64,000 bases of DNA from Kitasatospora acidiphila (GCF_006636205.1 NZ_VIGB01000003.1:310001-374000); one strand, 5' to 3'; numbered from the stretch's first letter, positions 1 through 9,456 are shown. The notes: generated by a model from the letters alone, not told the origin. A program made the numbers and translations.

Positions 1-281
1 TCACCACCATCAATGCCTCCCACCGGATGAACCAGGCCGCCGCGGCCGCAAACGCCTACCTGGAGATCCAGACCGCCGCTCGGCAGGCCCGGGAGGTGGA
101 TCTCCCCGACTGGCCGCTGGACGACGCCCGCAACGCCCTGGCCGAACTCACCGCCCGGCGTGACGAGCAGAACAAGACCGCGGAGCCGCCCAACAAGCGG
201 GCATACAAGCGGGCACAGGCCAATCTCGACAGCGGCGGGCAGACCTACGCTATCGACACCACCCCACCAGCAGAGCGGTAG
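1..281 (+). CDS. SLATT-domain protein, C-terminal part (probable CBASS membrane effector)
   Basis: The reading frame is open from the left edge, so the N-terminus with the expected two membrane helices lies outside the window. What remains matches the end of a SLATT domain: an amphipathic helix starting with HR and Ala-rich residues, a second helix ending in LTARRDEQNKTAEPPNKRAYK, and a final KRA-x-LDSGG turn. SLATT proteins are two-helix membrane effectors that commonly sit next to nucleotide second-messenger synthases and are thought to disrupt the membrane when the messenger binds. The stop is 7 nt before the SMODS gene, so the two are probably co-translated. The family call rests on pattern recognition of a short C-terminal segment. 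Confidence 0.6.
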   Translation, partial: TTINASHRMNQAAAAANAYLEIQTAARQAREVDLPDWPLDDARNALAELTARRDEQNKTAEPPNKRAYKRAQANLDSGGQTYAIDTTPPAER

Positions 282-288
282 AGCAGCA

Positions 289-1161
289 ATGGCACTCACC
301 GTGTCCCAGGCCTTTCCCATCCTCCTGGATCGCCTCGTTCCGCTAGAGACGGACAGGAAGGCAAAAGCCGACCACCGCGCCAGTGTGGAGGCCTCCTTGC
401 AGGGAGCTGCCTCGTTCAACATCCAGCGCTTCCGTGAGACTGGGTCGTTCACCCACGGGACCGGTATCCGCGGGCACTGCGATGTCGATCTGCTGGCCAG
501 CATCGGCGGTTCCCGGCCCGGAAGCTCCGACACTGCCCTCGGCTGGGTGAAGAACGCTCTGAGCACTACCTTCTGGAACACCACTGTCGTGATCCGCCGC
601 CCGACAGTGGTCGTGCTGTTCAGCGGCGGCACCGAAACCTGGGAAGTCCTTCCCGCCTTCCGCACTTCCCCAACAGCGGACACGCCGGTCTACGACATCC
701 CGGGAGCATCCAGCGGTTGGATGAGCGCGGCCCCGACCGCGCACCTGGACTACGTCACCGCCGTGAACCAGAAGGCCGGCCTCAACAACGGCGCGAAGAA
801 GCTGGCCCGCCTTGCCAAGGCCTGGAAGTACTACAACGCCGTCCCGGTCTCCTCCTTCTACCTGGAGATGCGCGCCGCCGAGTACATGGATGTGCAGACG
901 TACTTCGACCCAGCGACCGACCTCTGCAGGTTCCTGGAATGGCTAAACAAGATCAAGCTGGCACAAATGAACGACCCCACCGGGAAGGCAAGCCGGTTTT
1001 CCCCCTGCTCCAGCGACGCCACGTACGCCACCGCGCTGTCCAACCTCAACACGGCCGCCACACGAGCTAGGAAGGCCCTCAACGCCCAGGAAGCAGGGAG
1101 CCAGTCGAATGCCTTCGAGTGGTGGAACCTGGTCTTCAACGGGCGGTTCCCCAGTCGCTGA
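289..1161 (+). CDS. SMODS / CD-NTase family nucleotidyltransferase (second-messenger synthase)
   Basis: This 290-residue protein has the nucleotidyltransferase signature of CBASS synthases: GS at residues 52-53 in GSFTHGTGIRG, then the metal-binding pair DVD at 65-67 and a third acidic position near E119 (TWEVLPAF). A helical substrate-binding half follows (LARLAKAWKYYN, SSFYLEMRAAEYM), as in OAS/PAP-like folds. It should make a cyclic or linear oligonucleotide signal when phage is sensed. The ATG at 289 was chosen because the motif layout matches the family and the start falls 7 nt after the SLATT stop. The longer upstream reading overlaps the SLATT gene and is rejected. No Cap2/Cap3-type accessory genes are visible, so the system would be a minimal two-gene type. 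Confidence 0.82.
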   Translation: MALTVSQAFPILLDRLVPLETDRKAKADHRASVEASLQGAASFNIQRFRETGSFTHGTGIRGHCDVDLLASIGGSRPGSSDTALGWVKNALSTTFWNTTVVIRRPTVVVLFSGGTETWEVLPAFRTSPTADTPVYDIPGASSGWMSAAPTAHLDYVTAVNQKAGLNNGAKKLARLAKAWKYYNAVPVSSFYLEMRAAEYMDVQTYFDPATDLCRFLEWLNKIKLAQMNDPTGKASRFSPCSSDATYATALSNLNTAATRARKALNAQEAGSQSNAFEWWNLVFNGRFPSR

Positions 1162-1312
1162 CCTCAACGTTCCGCACCACCAGGCCTCCCCGGTTCACCT
1201 CTGCCGCAAGCGGAGCCCGGCCCCACCGGTAACCTGAGCGGTGCCGCGCAGCGGCCGAGGACCACGCCGCCTGCGAGACCCACATCAGCCGCACACCGTG
1301 GAGCAGCACTCC

Positions 1313-2551
1313 GTGATCAGCCGCGAGGAGATCGACGCGAAGAGCGCCGAGCTCGGTGTCGACCCGTCCCACGTGCAGCAGGATTACGTCGCCGGCTGGG
1401 TCCTCGCCGGGCTCTACGGCGAGAGCCCGCTCGGCCGGGAACTGGTCCTCAAGGGCGGCAATGCCCTGCGCAAGGGCTACTTCGGCGCCACGAGGTTCTC
1501 CGAGGACCTGGACTTCGCCATCACCGAGCGCGTCAATCCGGCGGTCTTCCTTGACGCGCTCAACGACATCGGCAGGATGGCGCAGGCCAGGACCGGTGTG
1601 CAGTTCCACCTGGACCACACCGCGCAGATCGGCCGGGAGCGCATCAAGGGGGCGCAGACCGTCTACACCTTCGGAATGTCCTTCACCGACTTCTACGGCC
1701 ACACCGAGACTTTGCCAGTGAGCCTGCACATGGACGTCACCGAGCTGACCCGCCTGCACCTGTCGCCGCAGTCCCGCAGGCTCATCCACCCCTACAGCGA
1801 CCGCGCGGACTGCACTGCCGATCTGACGGTCATGCACCTGGACGAAGTCCTGGCCGACAAGCTCAAGTGCCTCTTGCAGCGCCAGTCCATCCGCGACCTG
1901 TTCGACCTGTCCCACTCCATCTTGTTCAACGACGAGATTCCGATCGACCGGAACAGCGTAGTCTCCACGTTCCTCAGGAAGACCATCTTCTCCCCCAGCC
2001 CCGCCGCGGCCCTGAACCTGCTGGCGGCGATCCCCTTCGAGGGCATGCAGAGCCAGTGGGACGACAGCATCGTCTGCAGCCGCGAGACCCGACAGGACTT
2101 CACCGACACCGTCACCCGCTGGAAGGACGAGCTGCGGCAGCTGTTCGCCGACTTCCGTCTCGGCGAACAGGGTCAGCTGGCGTTCTTCCCCGCCCGCCTG
2201 CGCACACCCATCATGGATGCCGGCGCCCGGCGCAAGCTCCTACGCCTGACCTACGCAGGGAGCACCCGCCTGGTCGAGCCGTACGCCCTACGGTTCAAGC
2301 GCCGCAGCGACGGCATCGGCCAGGAGTACCTCTACGTCTGGGACCGCACCGGTGGGAGCAGCGGTCCCGGCATCAAGTCGCTGTTCAACTACCGCATCGA
2401 CGACCTGGCCATCACCGACGAACCCTTCGAGCCGAGGTACGAGATCGAACTCGCCAAAGCTGGCGAGCTCAGCGAACGCCCCACCTTCAGCCAGGGCCCC
2501 AGGCATCGGACACACACCCGCACCGCAACCCGCCGCCCCCGACGACGCTGA
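1313..2551 (+). CDS. AbiEii-type nucleotidyltransferase fused to a C-terminal WYL-like domain
   Basis: The N-terminal two thirds is an AbiEii/AbiGii toxin-family nucleotidyltransferase: KGGNALRKGYF (residues 47-57) and RFSEDLDF (61-68) are the nucleotide-binding and metal-binding motifs. AbiEii enzymes are toxins that transfer nucleotides to tRNA or related acceptors, normally held off by an AbiEi antitoxin. The last ~110 residues (LVEPYALRFKRR, then FNYRIDDLAITDEPFEPRYEIEL) resemble a WYL ligand-binding domain, which could serve as an on-board sensor. No AbiEi-like winged-helix gene is adjacent. The GTG at 1313 was preferred to the GTGs at 1241 and 1298 because GGAG lies about 9 nt upstream and conserved sequence begins there. 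Confidence 0.78.
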   Translation: MISREEIDAKSAELGVDPSHVQQDYVAGWVLAGLYGESPLGRELVLKGGNALRKGYFGATRFSEDLDFAITERVNPAVFLDALNDIGRMAQARTGVQFHLDHTAQIGRERIKGAQTVYTFGMSFTDFYGHTETLPVSLHMDVTELTRLHLSPQSRRLIHPYSDRADCTADLTVMHLDEVLADKLKCLLQRQSIRDLFDLSHSILFNDEIPIDRNSVVSTFLRKTIFSPSPAAALNLLAAIPFEGMQSQWDDSIVCSRETRQDFTDTVTRWKDELRQLFADFRLGEQGQLAFFPARLRTPIMDAGARRKLLRLTYAGSTRLVEPYALRFKRRSDGIGQEYLYVWDRTGGSSGPGIKSLFNYRIDDLAITDEPFEPRYEIELAKAGELSERPTFSQGPRHRTHTRTATRRPRRR

Positions 2552-2621
2552 GCTCCGCCCGTACCAAGCAGACCCGTCACGACACATCCAACCGCCGGAC
2601 CGCCCAACCCGGCGAACCTAT

Positions 2622-2879
2622 GTGGTCACAGCACTAGCCAAGTCAGGTGAGTGCGAAGGGCTCACTCCGAAGGGCAAGCACACCCTCGACGTGTTCGGCT
2701 TGAACACACGCGCTGAACTGGTCCGCAGTCGGCGAGCCACCTTCGTCGAGGCCAGATCCATGCTCCGGGACTGGGCCCATTGTGGCGATCAGGACGAGGC
2801 GAACGAGATCGCGGACGCCCTGACCTCGCTACGCCACGCGGACGTCCTGGCCACCATGATCGGGCTCGCCCACCCGTGA
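2622..2879 (+). CDS. small protein or C-terminal remnant, possibly of an HNH/PtuB-like nuclease
   Basis: About 85 residues with protein-like composition: LTPKGKHTLDVFGLNTRAEL, then an Arg-rich helix (VRSRRATFVEARSML) and a helical end. The turn TLDVFGLN followed by R-x-x-LV-x-x-RR resembles the region after the HNH core in TIGR02646/PtuB-type HNH proteins, where an LNLN-type motif precedes a long helix. No HNH motif is present. The only plausible start is GTG 2622, which has no clear ribosome site, so this is more likely the 3' remnant of a larger gene. A strong hairpin directly after the stop supports this being a genuine gene end. Confidence 0.4.
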   Translation: MVTALAKSGECEGLTPKGKHTLDVFGLNTRAELVRSRRATFVEARSMLRDWAHCGDQDEANEIADALTSLRHADVLATMIGLAHP

Positions 2880-2881
2880 GG

Positions 2882-2924
2882 CACGGCCGCGAGCTCAGTG
2901 CTGGGGACCGAGCTCGCGGCCGTG
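2882..2924. terminator. intrinsic terminator hairpin, 15-bp stem
   Basis: A perfect 15-bp inverted repeat (CACGGCCGCGAGCTC at 2882-2896 and its complement at 2910-2924) encloses a 13-nt loop. It begins 3 nt after the stop at 2879 and lies between convergent units, so it may end transcription of both the AbiEii unit and the hsd operon. There is no long T-tract, as is usual in high-GC actinomycetes. Confidence 0.7.
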
Positions 2925-3028
2925 ATCTTGGAGTTCGTTGGCGGGCCGGGGGTCTGAAAGCACGTCCCCTGGGGAGCCAGCGTTGGAGGCGGCACCGCAC
3001 ACCCGCTCAGGCCCACCTCGGGTACTGC

Positions 3029-4528
3029 TCACTCCGGATCGACCACAGCGCCTGAAACAGATTCCTGTGCCTGCTCGAGAACGCCTGCAAGTCCCGCGAC
3101 CTGGCCTAGCAGGACCTGGAGCTCAGCGGTGATATCGGCGATGAGGGTTTGCGGGTCCGGCAGCTTTGAGGGGTCCTCCAAGCTGTCGTCCGCAAGCCAT
3201 GAGATATCGAGGTTGACCTTGTCTCGCGCGATCAGCTCGTCGTAAGTGAAGGGCTTGAATCGTTCACTCTCCACGCGCTGGTGTCGCGCACCTGGGCAGT
3301 ATGCATCAACAAACGGCTGGAGGTGCTCCCGGGCGAGCTGTCGGGTCTTCATCGTGAAGCGCTCACCGGTGCGAAAGTCGTAGACCCAGGTCTCGCGTGT
3401 CCAGGGGCGTTTGGCACCTGGCTTCTTGTCGAAGAAGAGTACGTTCGCCTTGACGCCGCCGGCGTAGAAGATCCCGGTGGGGAGTCGGAGAATCGTATGC
3501 AGGTCGCAGGTGTCGAGCAGCTTCTGCCGGATCTTCTCTCCTGCCCCACCCTCGAACAGCACGTTGTCGGGAAGGACGACGGCGGCGCTGCCGTTGTTTT
3601 CCAGGATCGTATGGATGTGCTGGAGGAAGTTGAGCTGCTTGTTGCTTGTCTCGGCCCAGAAGTCAGTGCGCGCGGTTGTATAGCGCTCGCGCTCCGTATC
3701 CCCTTCGTCATTGATGACGAGGTTGGTGGATTTGCGGCCGAAGGGCGGATTGGCCAGGACCATGGACCAGCGCTCGCCAGGATCCTTCTTGAGGCTATCG
3801 CCCGTGCGGATAGGGCTGGGCGCAGTCGGGGAGCCAATCCCATGCAGCAACATGTTCATTGCTGCCAGACGCACCGTGTCGTCGACCAGCTCGAAGCCCG
3901 TAACGAGGCCGTCGCGAGCATGCTTGCGCTGGTCTGGATCGAGCTGATGCTTAGTCACGACGTACTCGTGCGCGGCGAGCAGGAATCCGCCGGTACCAGC
4001 AGACGGGTCAACCACGGTGTCGTCCGGACCGGGCTGCATCACGTCGACGATGGCTCGGATCAGAGCGCGCGGGGTGAAGTACTGCCCCGCTCCAGCACCG
4101 CCATCAGCAACGCCTCTGTCCAGGAGACCCTCGTAGGCGTCACCCTTGACGTCAACGTCCAGGCTCGACCAGTTCTCTTGGTTGATCAGCGTATGGATCA
4201 GGTGCGTGAGTCGCGCAGAGTTCTGGATCTTGTTCTGCGACTTCCGGAAGATCTGGCCAAGCATGCCGTCCTGGGTAGCCAGTTCGCGCAGGATGTGGCT
4301 GTAGTGGTTCTCGAGGTCCTCGCCCGTACGAGCGAGGAGGCTCTGCCAGTCCATGCTGTCTGGAACGGGCGAGGGTCGATTCCAGGGTGCGCGCGTCTGC
4401 TCGTCACTCATCTTGAGGAATAGCAGGAGGGTCAGCTGCTGAACGTAGTCGAGTGTGGAGACGCCGTCATCACGCAGCACATGACAGAAAGCCCAGAGCT
4501 TATTTACCAGATCTCGCGGGCTGTTCAC
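3029..4528 (-). CDS. hsdM: type I restriction-modification system methyltransferase subunit HsdM
   Basis: The 499-residue N6-adenine methylase subunit carries the helical HsdM N-terminus, the QYFTPRALI segment (149-157) that precedes the Rossmann domain, the SAM-binding motif DPSAGTGGF (174-182) and the catalytic NPPF (260-263). Length and motif order match active HsdM proteins. With HsdS it forms the methylase that protects host DNA, and with HsdR the restriction complex. It is the last gene of the operon and overlaps the end of hsdS by 4 bp (ATGA). Nothing suggests inactivation. Confidence 0.95.
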   Translation of the reverse strand: MNSPRDLVNKLWAFCHVLRDDGVSTLDYVQQLTLLLFLKMSDEQTRAPWNRPSPVPDSMDWQSLLARTGEDLENHYSHILRELATQDGMLGQIFRKSQNKIQNSARLTHLIHTLINQENWSSLDVDVKGDAYEGLLDRGVADGGAGAGQYFTPRALIRAIVDVMQPGPDDTVVDPSAGTGGFLLAAHEYVVTKHQLDPDQRKHARDGLVTGFELVDDTVRLAAMNMLLHGIGSPTAPSPIRTGDSLKKDPGERWSMVLANPPFGRKSTNLVINDEGDTERERYTTARTDFWAETSNKQLNFLQHIHTILENNGSAAVVLPDNVLFEGGAGEKIRQKLLDTCDLHTILRLPTGIFYAGGVKANVLFFDKKPGAKRPWTRETWVYDFRTGERFTMKTRQLAREHLQPFVDAYCPGARHQRVESERFKPFTYDELIARDKVNLDISWLADDSLEDPSKLPDPQTLIADITAELQVLLGQVAGLAGVLEQAQESVSGAVVDPE

Positions 4529-6003
4529 GCCAGCTCCTTATTGCTTGCTTCTTTCGCAGTCACGTTGCGCTTCTTCACTGCCCGAGTGCGGGGCCTCGTA
4601 GCGGCGTTGGTCGTCGATTCGGCACGCAGCCTTGCAAGAAGCTCATCTGCCGACTCGTCGCTCGGATTCTGTGGCACGACTCGACCGGTCACTGCTGCCT
4701 GCAGCAGGGACTTCTTCGCCCCATCCAGCTTCCTCAGCAGCTGCCTGGCACTGTCGATGATCCTGTCCGCGTGCGCAGTAGTCTCGGAGATGTACTCGGT
4801 CAGTCCAGTTTGAACATCGAGCGGCGGTACAGGGACTGGGAGTTCCTTCAGTGTCCGCAGGCTAAGCGACGCCAGGTTCGTCGTCTGCTTGCCGCGAAGC
4901 TCGAACCACGACCGGCCCCAGGTGTTGCCAAACCAGGAGAGGAGCTTCGGCTCCAGCACGCCCGGCTTCAGCCGAGCTCGAAACACATGGTTCTGATGGA
5001 TGCAATCATCGATCTGCCCGTCCCAAACCCAACCCCGGCCGAGCTTGTCGCGGTCTCCACCTTCGTTCATCAGCACATCGCCCCGCTCGAGACGCAGAGC
5101 TTTCAGCTTCTCAGGCGTGACGCGGATTGTGGCAACGTGATCGAGTTGCAAATGGCCGCGTTGCACGTTGGCAACCCGGAGGTAGGGCACCTCTATCATG
5201 CCCTCGGCGCCCTGCTTCTTAGTGTCCTTAGTCACGCCTCCGCTAACGTCGGCCAAATCACCAAGTCGCACCCAGCACCACGATGGAGGAAGTTCTGGCA
5301 GATCGGCAGGTGGGGCTGCGATTGGGAAGATGCCGGCTTCCTCCAGGATATCGTGCGCGGAGGATGAGCCTTGCAGTCTAACTGACCCAACAACAGCAGA
5401 CTGGATCAGTCCTTCCCGGAGCGCCTCGGCCAGTCGGAGCGACCGCTCAGCAGACTGACGGGCTCGGGCAAGGTACTCCCACGCCTCGTCCAGGGCGTCG
5501 CTGATGCGCTGTTGCTCGGCAAGAGGAGGCACCGGGAACTCGACATGCTTCAGCCGGGTCATGGAGAGGTGAGCAATGTTCGTCGTGATCCGCGACTCGC
5601 GGCGGAACCGCCCGTTGTGCATGTATGCCCGGAAGACAGTCAGGGCCCATTCTGGCAGAACGCCAGCGTGTGCCTGGAATCGGATCAGACTGTTGGTGAA
5701 ACAGGCGTCTGCAGGCTCACCGCGGTAGATCGCTGGGCGGCCCAGCAGCTCCGGTGACTGGCCCTCGTTGAGAAGGACGTCACCAGGCTGAAGTTGATAC
5801 GCCTCGAACTCTTCAGGGTCGAAATTCATCGACATGACGTCGCGCGTGTCGATCCGGTCTTCGAAAACGTTAGCAACTCGCAGATAGGGGCGCATATTCG
5901 GTCCGGCGTGATAGCGAGGTGCTCGCTGGCGCCCCAGCTGTAGACGCCCTACTTCCGCAACTGTCGCCCAGGCCCACCCGGCCGGAAGCTGTTCATTGGT
6001 CAT
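4525..6003 (-). CDS. hsdS: type I restriction-modification specificity subunit HsdS
   Basis: This 492-residue protein has two target-recognition domains, each starting with a W-x-W/VRLGD- or WATVAEVG-like strand followed by PYLRVANV (once near the N-terminus, once near residue 270). Each is followed by a coiled-coil spacer beginning PPLAEQQRI or VPPLDVQTGL. The layout predicts recognition of a bipartite asymmetric DNA site. The gene overlaps hsdR by 4 bp at its start and hsdM by 4 bp at its end. The C-terminal tail (NAATRPRTRAVKKRNVTAK) is basic and probably disordered. HsdS is usually the last gene, so its place in the middle is unusual. Confidence 0.95.
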   Translation of the reverse strand: MTNEQLPAGWAWATVAEVGRLQLGRQRAPRYHAGPNMRPYLRVANVFEDRIDTRDVMSMNFDPEEFEAYQLQPGDVLLNEGQSPELLGRPAIYRGEPADACFTNSLIRFQAHAGVLPEWALTVFRAYMHNGRFRRESRITTNIAHLSMTRLKHVEFPVPPLAEQQRISDALDEAWEYLARARQSAERSLRLAEALREGLIQSAVVGSVRLQGSSSAHDILEEAGIFPIAAPPADLPELPPSWCWVRLGDLADVSGGVTKDTKKQGAEGMIEVPYLRVANVQRGHLQLDHVATIRVTPEKLKALRLERGDVLMNEGGDRDKLGRGWVWDGQIDDCIHQNHVFRARLKPGVLEPKLLSWFGNTWGRSWFELRGKQTTNLASLSLRTLKELPVPVPPLDVQTGLTEYISETTAHADRIIDSARQLLRKLDGAKKSLLQAAVTGRVVPQNPSDESADELLARLRAESTTNAATRPRTRAVKKRNVTAKEASNKELA

Positions 6004-8822
6004 GCCACGAGAACCTGGTTGAGCTCCTCAAGGAGCGGTTGAAGCTGGTTGCCGAACACGCCGTATGCCTTTCCGAGACCGCCGTGAAGCGCGGACTCAC
6101 CTTCGTCGAGATCGTCGAGAGTAACCTCCAGCGAGGCCGCAATGATGTCAGCGATCCGGTGGAGCCACTCCAGCTGCACCTTGGTGAAGGTGCGGCCGGC
6201 CTGCTGCTGGGTCAGAAGCCACCCCGCGAGTCGCTCATCGACGGTGGAACGGTAGGGGACCAGTTCGTTCTCCTGCGCGAGGGCATAGCGGATGAGGCTC
6301 ACGAGATCGGTCCGCGCCTCCCCACCGGAGCCGCGAACCTTACTGCGGTCGAGCTGCTCGTAAGCCTCCCACAGCTGCTTCGGAGTCCATTGGTGCGGGG
6401 GCCTCGCGATCTCCGTCGCGAGCTTGCGGATGTCCGAGAAGGTGACACGCCGCTTGTAGGGAACTTCGTAGAGGGCTTGGATCGCCTCTATCTCGTGGCG
6501 GTTGGTGTCAAGGAACGCGCGGAAGTCCTGTGCCGTCTGTTGTGCTCGTACACTCGGGTCTGTCACTGGACCAGCCTCAAGAAGTTCGTCTTGGCTGACC
6601 TCGTCTATGGTGCGCTCGGTATTGCGCTTGCGAGCGAGGACCGTGCGAAGTTCGGGGTTGGCCATCAACGGCTGCAGCGCTTCCTCGACCCGCGCCTGGC
6701 GAGCAGCTATAACTTCGGCTTCGCTGGGTTCTCCGTCCTGGCCGGCCGCGGCCCGCGCCTTCGAAGCCGCATCCAAGGCGGCATCGGGGTCCACAGAAGC
6801 CACCAGGGCGCCAGCAAGAGTTGACAGGCTGATGCCGGCTGACTCAGCAACCTCAGCGAGTTCCGGTGCAGAGAGCGTCTTGGCCAGTCGTGTCAGGCGC
6901 GACCCGATGGTGGAGGCGAGGTCGGGTGTGGCCGCCCCTTCCGCGACGCGCTGCAAGAGCTTGTCGAGGCCCACCGACTTGGGCGTCTTGTCCAGCGGCG
7001 CGGTTTCGTTGAGCGCCGTGGTGGTCACGCCGACTGCGTCCACGATGACGAAGTGAGTCTTGGTGCGAGCATCCGGGGTCACTTGCTGGAAATCCACGTC
7101 ATTGATGACGCGCACACCCCGACCCTTCATCTGTTCAAAGAAATTGCGGCTCTTCACTTCACGCAGAAAGAAGACGCATTCCAGGGGCTTGATGTCAGTA
7201 CCAGTGGCAATCATGTCCACAGTCACGGCGATGCGCGGCCAATATGACGTGCGGAAATCGCTCAACAGCTCCTCAGGCTTCGCGCCTGTGGTCTTGTATG
7301 TGATCTTTACTGCGAATCGATTCTCTTCGTTGAACTCTTCCCGCAACATCTGCACGATGCGATCTGCATGGCCGTCGTCCTTAGCGAAGATAAGTGTCTT
7401 CGGCACTTCGGTGCGGCCCGGGAAAATCTCGGTGAACAATCGCTCTCGAAATGTGCGGATCACAGTCCGGAGTTGGTCTGGGGCCACCACGGAGCGGTCT
7501 AGCGCAGAGGCGCTATAGATGAGGTCGTCCTCGAGTACAGCCTGCCGAGTGCGCCCCGTCAGCCGATCTTTGAAGGTTACAACAGTCTCACCATCGGCCT
7601 CCACCGTTGAACCGTTCTCGCCAATCCTGGTGCGGATTCGATAGACGTCGAAGTCGACGTTCACGCGGTCCTTGACAGCACGTTCATGGGTGTAGGAGAA
7701 GACGAGGTTCTGCTTGAAGAACCCATAGGTTTGCTTGCTCGGTGTGGCCGTGAGACCGATAAGATGCGCGTCGAAGTAGTCGAGGGCCTGCCGCCAAACG
7801 CCATAGATCGAGCGGTGGCATTCGTCAACGATCACGACGTCAAATGCCTCGATCGGGAGAGCAGCGTTGTATCCGAACTCGGCTACCTGCCGCGGTGCTT
7901 CCTCCTCCAGCGAGCTCTCCTCGACCTTCGGATCGAGTTCGGGTTCGTCGCGCAACATGGAGTGCAGTCGCTGGATGGTGGTGATGACCACGTTGCTCGC
8001 CGGGTTGACCGTGTTCGTGGTGAGGTGCTGCACGTTGTACAGCTCAGTGAAGAGCCGTCCGGTGTCAGGGGTAGCGAACGCCTCGAACTCGCTCAGAGTC
8101 TGACGACCAAGGTTGCCTCTGTCGACCAGGAACAAGATCCGCTTCGCTCCGCCGAACTTCAGCAGCCGGTAGGACAGTGACGCTGCAGCGTACGTCTTTC
8201 CTGAGCCGGTGGCCATCTGGACGAGGGCTCGCGGCTTGTCTTGAGCGAGGGACTCCTCGATCTGGCCGATCGCCTCATACTGCGCCAGGCGCAGGCCCTT
8301 GGGATTCACAGGAGGCATCGACCCCAGCCCGCGCCGGAAGGTCCCAGGGCCCTCCCCTCGGGTGAACAGCTCGTTCTGACGCAGAAGTTCAAGGAGGTGC
8401 TCAGGGCGATGGAAGGTATGCACCTCTCGGGACCGCGGCTTCGGGTCGAGGAGAGAGGTAAACCGTGTCTCAATGCCTGTGGACTCGTAGACAAACGGTA
8501 ACGGCCTGCGGACCGCTGGCACAGAGTCAGGCAGACCATCGGCGTAGCGCCCGGACTGCGGCTCCACGCCGGTCAGCGTCTGCCCCTCCCTCTTCGCCTC
8601 TAGTACACCAACGACCTTCCGATCGACATAGAGCAGGTAGTCCGCACGGCCGTACCCCTTCTTCAGGGGGAACTCGCGCACAGCGACACCCAACCCAGCC
8701 GACAAGTTGATGGCCTTGTGATCTTGCACCTCCCACCCGCAGGCACGCAGCTGCTTGTCGATCTCCAGACGCGCTCGCTCTTCCGGTGTCAGGTACTCCG
8801 CCGCCCCCACCTCGTCGGACAT
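6000..8822 (-). CDS. hsdR: type I restriction-modification endonuclease/translocase subunit HsdR
   Basis: The 940-residue protein has an N-terminal PD-(D/E)XK nuclease (GYGRAD with D61, then VLEAK at 73-77), a Walker A loop ATGSGKT (204-210), a DECH box (333-336) and the second RecA domain with motif VI-like KGRGVRVIND. It ends in an EcoEI-type helical C-terminus. It translocates and cleaves unmethylated DNA. It is the first gene of the operon: ATG 8822 has GGAGGGG about 7 nt upstream. The order R-S-M, with 4-bp overlaps at both junctions, means the nuclease is made first, which makes control of restriction on entry into a new host an interesting question. Confidence 0.95.
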   Translation of the reverse strand: MSDEVGAAEYLTPEERARLEIDKQLRACGWEVQDHKAINLSAGLGVAVREFPLKKGYGRADYLLYVDRKVVGVLEAKREGQTLTGVEPQSGRYADGLPDSVPAVRRPLPFVYESTGIETRFTSLLDPKPRSREVHTFHRPEHLLELLRQNELFTRGEGPGTFRRGLGSMPPVNPKGLRLAQYEAIGQIEESLAQDKPRALVQMATGSGKTYAAASLSYRLLKFGGAKRILFLVDRGNLGRQTLSEFEAFATPDTGRLFTELYNVQHLTTNTVNPASNVVITTIQRLHSMLRDEPELDPKVEESSLEEEAPRQVAEFGYNAALPIEAFDVVIVDECHRSIYGVWRQALDYFDAHLIGLTATPSKQTYGFFKQNLVFSYTHERAVKDRVNVDFDVYRIRTRIGENGSTVEADGETVVTFKDRLTGRTRQAVLEDDLIYSASALDRSVVAPDQLRTVIRTFRERLFTEIFPGRTEVPKTLIFAKDDGHADRIVQMLREEFNEENRFAVKITYKTTGAKPEELLSDFRTSYWPRIAVTVDMIATGTDIKPLECVFFLREVKSRNFFEQMKGRGVRVINDVDFQQVTPDARTKTHFVIVDAVGVTTTALNETAPLDKTPKSVGLDKLLQRVAEGAATPDLASTIGSRLTRLAKTLSAPELAEVAESAGISLSTLAGALVASVDPDAALDAASKARAAAGQDGEPSEAEVIAARQARVEEALQPLMANPELRTVLARKRNTERTIDEVSQDELLEAGPVTDPSVRAQQTAQDFRAFLDTNRHEIEAIQALYEVPYKRRVTFSDIRKLATEIARPPHQWTPKQLWEAYEQLDRSKVRGSGGEARTDLVSLIRYALAQENELVPYRSTVDERLAGWLLTQQQAGRTFTKVQLEWLHRIADIIAASLEVTLDDLDEGESALHGGLGKAYGVFGNQLQPLLEELNQVLVA

Positions 8823-9456
8823 CTGTCCCCTCCGTGTCCTCGTCCTACCTACGGCGCCACGCGAATCACAATGTGCCTACGCTACCGGTCTTGACTGACA
8901 GCCGACTGCGGGATGGCTCCTCATCGAGCTGAAGGGCGAGGCCCGCTCCAAGGCCGAGTACGTGGTCGGTGACCGTCGCACACGGCAGGTCCTCGATCAA
9001 CGGTCCGGTCCCTGCGGCCGTCATAGGTCGGCGGATGGCCGAGCCGAGGGCGGAAACCAGACAGATCTCGCACGGACACGCCACCGGCCCAACGCTTGAT
9101 CGGCCTGGATGCCCCGCGCTCAGCCGACCAGGCCTTGCACGGATTGCGAGGCGATATACAGCTTTTGCCTGCTATGCGTGTGCCCGTAAGGCCATCGCAC
9201 GGGATTTGGCCGCGTGGCCGAAGTCAGACCCAAGAGAGGTCTGCGCGGCATTGACGATGCATCAGCTCCTCTATCTTCGGTGACGTCCGCAGGTCGACGG
9301 GCAAGGTTATTGACCAGCAGACATCAGACGAGCATGTCCCGCCAGCTCGTATCTGCTCCTGCGGCAATCCCACCGTCCCTCGCGCGCACTTCCTACGGCA
9401 CCGCACTAGGGCCGGCGGGTTAGTACCCACAAGCGCAAGTCAAGGAGGTACCTGTG
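8823..9456. other. intergenic region without a recognised gene
   Basis: About 630 nt separate the divergent hsdR and the small membrane-protein gene. All frames are short and none shows a recognisable family. The hsd promoter must lie in the left part. A frame ending near 9283 (TMHQLLYLR) has mildly protein-like composition but no start signal. Confidence 0.5.

Noticed and set aside
160-288. Upstream extension of the SMODS frame
   Set aside because: It overlaps the SLATT coding sequence, has shadow-like composition, and the family begins at the ATG at 289.
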